Source: JAOUEA01 sp963821925
GTDB taxonomy: Bacteria; Actinomycetota; UBA4738; HRBIN12
Length of the DNA stretch: 64,000 nt
Direction of reading: 5' to 3'
NCBI GenBank assembly: GCA_963821925.1
Contig: CAWGFO010000001.1
Span: 124,001 to 188,000, forward strand
Made by a program: the position numbers and the translations under genes. The notes under the pieces are model-generated. The model searched no databases. It worked only from the letters and a program-made list of their open reading frames with translations, and was not told where the DNA came from. Of this stretch, positions 61,061 to 64,000 are shown one piece after another (position 1 is the first letter of the stretch; each line of letters begins with the position of its first letter).

Positions 61061-62488
61061 ATGCTCTTCCCCACCGTCGATTTCGCGATCTTCTTCTGCC
61101 TGGTCTTCCTGGGCCACTGGCTGCTGAACCCGCGGCCGCTGCCGTGGAAGCTCTTCATGATCGCGGCGAGCTACGTGTTCTACGCGTGGTGGGACGTCCA
61201 CTTCGTGTGGCTGCTGGCCGGCGTCTCAGTGATCGCGCAGGTCGCCGCGATCGTCGTGACGCGCCAGGACGACGAGCGCCGGCGCCGCTGGGCGATGGGG
61301 ATCGGCGTGGCCGCCACGCTCGCCCCGCTCGCGTACTTCAAGTACTACGGCTTCTTCTCGTTGAACCTCACGCGCGCGATCGAATCGGCCGGGATCCACG
61401 CCGGACTGCCGCTCGTGAACCTGATCCTCCCGGTCGGGCTCTCGTTCTTCTCGTTCATGGCCGTGAGCTACGTCGTCGACGTCTACCGTCGTCAGTTCGA
61501 GGTGGCGAGCTGGATCGACGCGTTCCTCTACCTCTCGTTCTTCCCGCACCTGGTGGCGGGACCGATCGTGCGGCCCGACGAGCTGATCCCCCAGCTCGAC
61601 GTCCGGCGTGACCCACGGCACATCGACGTCGCGGGCGCCGGCTACCTGATCTTCGGCGGCCTGTTCAAGAAGGTGGTGGTCTCGAGCTTCCTGGCCACCA
61701 CGATCGTCGACCCCGTCTTCGCCGACCCGTCGAGGGTGAGCGCGATCGAGGCGATCGTCGGTGTCTGGGCCTACGCGATCGTGATCTACAGCGACTTCAG
61801 CGGGTACACCGACATCGCGATCGGCGTCGCGAAGCTTCTCGGGTTCCAGTTCCCCGTGAACTTCGATCGGCCCTACAGCGCCCGCTCGCTGCAGGACTTC
61901 TGGCGCCGTTGGCACATCACGTTGTCCCGGTGGCTCCGCGACTACCTCTACATCCCGCTCGGCGGGTCGAAGAAGGGTGAGATCCGCACCTACGTGAACA
62001 TCATGGCGACGATGGTCCTCGGCGGTCTGTGGCACGGCGCCGCCTGGACGATGATCATCTGGGGCGCGTACCACGGCACCGGGCAGTGCCTCGGGGCGTG
62101 GCGACGCGCCCGGGCGAAGGCCGCGGGAACCGAGCCGGTCGAGACCCCGAGCCGGATCTGGCTCCAGCGCGCGATCACCTTCAACCTCGTCTGCATCGGC
62201 TGGGTGTTCTTCCGCGCCGACACGGTCGCGACGGCCCTGGCTCTGCTCAGGCAGATGGTCACGGGGTGGGGCACCGCCGGAACCGGTCTCGTCAGCCCGA
62301 TGGTGCTGTTCGTGATCGCGATGATGCTGACGCTGCAGTTCGCGCCACACAGGAGCGCGGAGGTCCTGCAGGACCGCATCTCCGCCCTCCGTCCATGGGT
62401 CATGGGGGTCGGCTTCGCGACGGCCCTCTTCGTGATCGCCACGCTCGGTCCCCAGGGTGTGGCGCCGTTCATCTACTTCCAGTTCTGA
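61061..62488 (+). CDS. MBOAT-family O-acyltransferase (AlgI-like)
   Basis: The 475-residue membrane protein has about eleven helices and the AlgI signatures YFKYYGFF, VGLSFFSFMAVSYVVDVYR split by a turn, FWRRWHITLSRWLRDY, and the catalytic His in GGLWHGAAW (near 320). It passes acyl (usually acetyl) groups through the membrane to a surface polysaccharide. TAGAGT (61046-61051) ends 9 nt before ATG 61061, a leaderless start. It is followed closely by its probable SGNH partner. Confidence 0.9.
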   Translation: MLFPTVDFAIFFCLVFLGHWLLNPRPLPWKLFMIAASYVFYAWWDVHFVWLLAGVSVIAQVAAIVVTRQDDERRRRWAMGIGVAATLAPLAYFKYYGFFSLNLTRAIESAGIHAGLPLVNLILPVGLSFFSFMAVSYVVDVYRRQFEVASWIDAFLYLSFFPHLVAGPIVRPDELIPQLDVRRDPRHIDVAGAGYLIFGGLFKKVVVSSFLATTIVDPVFADPSRVSAIEAIVGVWAYAIVIYSDFSGYTDIAIGVAKLLGFQFPVNFDRPYSARSLQDFWRRWHITLSRWLRDYLYIPLGGSKKGEIRTYVNIMATMVLGGLWHGAAWTMIIWGAYHGTGQCLGAWRRARAKAAGTEPVETPSRIWLQRAITFNLVCIGWVFFRADTVATALALLRQMVTGWGTAGTGLVSPMVLFVIAMMLTLQFAPHRSAEVLQDRISALRPWVMGVGFATALFVIATLGPQGVAPFIYFQF

Positions 62489-62507
62489 TGATCCGCGAGG
62501 TCCCCCG

Positions 62508-63563
62508 ATGATGCCCGAGATGCCCGACGACGCCGGAACCACCGGACGGCGTCCCGGTGCGCACCGGCGGCACACGCTGCCCGCCGGGCGCGTACTCGTC
62601 GTGATGCTCGTGTGCCTCCTGACCTGGACGGTGCTGTACGCGCCCGCGCTGGAGCGCGCCTCCGAGGCCCAGCCGCTCGGCACCCGACGAACGGTGTCGC
62701 TCTGGGTGCTGCGGCCGCTCGCGAGCATCAGTGACGCGCTCCAGCTGACCAAGGTCACCGACGCGGCCGCACGGGCGCTCGGACGCGACCCGGAGGCGGC
62801 CCCCGGGGGCGAGGGTCCCGACGACCTGCCCACGCTCGACCCCGACGTCTCGGTGCCCCCCGCCCCCGAGGGCCCGGTCACGAGATCGTCCCCGATGCGC
62901 CGACCCACGCCCGACAACGAGTTGCGGGTCGTCGTGGTGGGCGACTCGCTGGCCGCCGGGCTCGGCGTGTACCTCGAGCGGGAGTTCCGCCCCTCGCTCA
63001 GCCGGGTCTCGAAGCAGGGACGCATCTCGACGGGCCTGTCCCGCCTCGACTACTTCGACTGGCTCTCGACGATGGAGCAGATCGAACGCGACTTCCGGCC
63101 CGATCTCGTGGTCGTGATGATCGGCGACAACGACAACCAGGGGCTCATGACCCCGGGCGGGCGTCTCGAGACCCCGATCGGCACCTACGAGTGGCCGCAG
63201 GGCTACCGGGACCGGGTCGAGGAGCTCACCCGCATCGCGGTCGACGGCGGCTCGCATGTCGTCTGGGTGGGCCTGCCGATCGTCGACCGGAAGGACCGCT
63301 GGGCGGTGATGCAGCGCCAGAACCAGATCTTCGAGCAGGTGATCGGGAAGACCCCGAACGCCGCCTACGTCGACACGTGGGACCGGTTCGCCACCCGTGA
63401 AGGCGATTACACGCCGTTCTACTGGCACGACGGCCAGGTCGAGCTGATCCGCGCGACCGACGGCCTCCACTTCAACCCTCGCGGGTACGAGCTGATCGCG
63501 CAGGCCGTGGCCCAGGCCGCCGTGGACGAGTTCAAGCTGACGCCCCGCGCGATCAACGGCTGA
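62508..63563 (+). CDS. DUF459 SGNH-type hydrolase/acyltransferase, membrane-anchored
   Basis: The 351-residue protein has an N-terminal membrane anchor (about 30-50), a proline-rich linker and an external SGNH domain: block I VVVVGDSLAAGLG (Ser near 145), a block III region MIGDNDNQGL, and block V DGLHFNPRG (Asp and His near 330). It most likely takes the acyl group from the MBOAT protein and places it on a glycan, as AlgJ/AlgX or PatB do. ATG 62508 and the adjacent ATG 62511 are both possible; it lies 19 nt after the MBOAT stop. Confidence 0.87.
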   Translation: MMPEMPDDAGTTGRRPGAHRRHTLPAGRVLVVMLVCLLTWTVLYAPALERASEAQPLGTRRTVSLWVLRPLASISDALQLTKVTDAAARALGRDPEAAPGGEGPDDLPTLDPDVSVPPAPEGPVTRSSPMRRPTPDNELRVVVVGDSLAAGLGVYLEREFRPSLSRVSKQGRISTGLSRLDYFDWLSTMEQIERDFRPDLVVVMIGDNDNQGLMTPGGRLETPIGTYEWPQGYRDRVEELTRIAVDGGSHVVWVGLPIVDRKDRWAVMQRQNQIFEQVIGKTPNAAYVDTWDRFATREGDYTPFYWHDGQVELIRATDGLHFNPRGYELIAQAVAQAAVDEFKLTPRAING

Positions 63564-63591
63564 TCGCGCGGCCGGGCGACGACGCACCCGT

Positions 63592-64000
63592 TCAGATCTT
63601 GATCGACACCTCGGGGAGCTTCGCGAGCGCGGCGTCCTCGTCGGCCGGGTCGAACTCGAAGTCGGGCAGGAGCCCGCGGTTGAAGTCGTCGTACGCCTGC
63701 ATGTCGAAGTGCCCGTGCCCGCAGAGGTTGAACAGGATCACGCGCTCCTCGCCGGCCTCCCGGGCCGCGATCGCCTCGTCGATCGCGCCCTTGATCGCGT
63801 GGCTGGGCTCCGGCGCCGGCAGGATCCCCTGGGTCGACGCGAAGAGCTTCGCCGCCTCGAAGATCTGGTTCTGCGTGTACGCCGTCGCCTCCATGTGTCC
63901 TTCGTGCACGAGCATCGAGAGCGAGGGTGCGTCGCCGTGGTACCGGAGGCCGCCCGCATGGACCGGCGCCGGGACGAAGTCGTGCCCGAGCGTGTACATC
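63592..64000 (-). CDS. TrpB2-like tryptophan synthase beta chain, C-terminal part
   Basis: The last 135 residues of a PLP enzyme of the TrpB2 class are encoded here; the 5' part lies beyond the window end. GHDFVPAPVHAGGLRYHG is typical of TrpB2 (extended COMM-less type), followed by LSMLVHEGHMEATAYTQ, and the C-terminal NLCGHGHFDMQAYDDF also fits. It makes tryptophan from indole and serine, or salvages indole. The 28-nt gap to the SGNH gene shows no terminator. Confidence 0.85.
   Translation of the reverse strand, partial: MYTLGHDFVPAPVHAGGLRYHGDAPSLSMLVHEGHMEATAYTQNQIFEAAKLFASTQGILPAPEPSHAIKGAIDEAIAAREAGEERVILFNLCGHGHFDMQAYDDFNRGLLPDFEFDPADEDAALAKLPEVSIKI

Noticed and set aside
62488..62511. 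Mini-ORF of seven codons (MIREVPR) between the MBOAT and SGNH genes, as a leader peptide
   Set aside because: Too short and without a ribosome binding site; the overlap with the next ATG is explained by chance ATG/TGA overlap.

Overview
The window is uniformly G+C-rich with strong third-position G/C bias, densely packed, and carries no insertion sequence, phage, plasmid or CRISPR signature. WS/DGAT acyltransferase, an ECF42-type sigma factor with YCII partners, ROK and CUT1 sugar genes, MBOAT/SGNH surface acylation genes, TANNNT -10 boxes and many leaderless start codons point to a high-GC actinobacterium or close relative, probably a deep, poorly sampled lineage. The phylum call is inference. 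The first and last genes are cut by the window ends.

Layout. 1-2.7 kb: two secreted surface proteins, the first with an apparent frameshift. 2.7-11.4 kb: lgt, a selenocysteine tRNA, a GNAT/acyl-CoA-synthetase fusion (Pat type), a DUF1801 protein, an MFS transporter, a Ppx/GppA phosphatase and a DppA-like peptidase. 11.5-25.7 kb: a sugar catabolic island made of ROK regulator, CUT1 ABC importer and Gfo/Idh oxidoreductase (minus strand); KDPG aldolase, PfkB (KDG) kinase and DegT aminotransferase (plus); GH4 glycosidase (minus); SIS isomerase, NodB-type deacetylase, BadF kinase and ABC ATPase (plus). Two copies of the site TTAGGAAAGTTTCCT lie in its two divergent promoter regions, so the island looks like one ROK regulon, probably for an amino sugar or its oxidised derivative feeding KDPG cleavage. 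25.7-33 kb: orphan histidine kinase, M20 peptidase, alcohol dehydrogenase, PlsC, NUDIX, class V aminotransferase and a primary-type sigma factor. 33.5-43.8 kb: Asp-box propeller, alpha/beta hydrolases, CPA2 antiporter, WS/DGAT, a plastocyanin/beta-helix/membrane fusion, AlaX and a DMT transporter.

43.8-50.5 kb: a 1217-residue membrane protein that joins a GT-C-like half to an MFS half, a secreted phosphodiesterase-family protein, and a divergent paralogue that has lost the metal and nucleophile residues. 50.5-55.2 kb: zinc homeostasis (DUF318 permease, TIGR03943 protein, zur, znuB, znuC, znuA) with a palindromic Zur-like box over the znuA start. 55.3-64 kb: LLM oxidoreductase, mutY, CBS protein, PD40 propeller, a YCII-YCII-ECF42 operon with a matching ECF42-like promoter, an MBOAT plus DUF459 SGNH acylation pair, and the end of a TrpB2-like gene.

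Two regulatory patterns recur. About a dozen start codons sit 6-9 nt after a TANNNT hexamer, as expected for leaderless mRNAs. In four divergent intergenic regions the two opposing -10 boxes share their TA step, giving the 10-bp element ANNNTANNNT.
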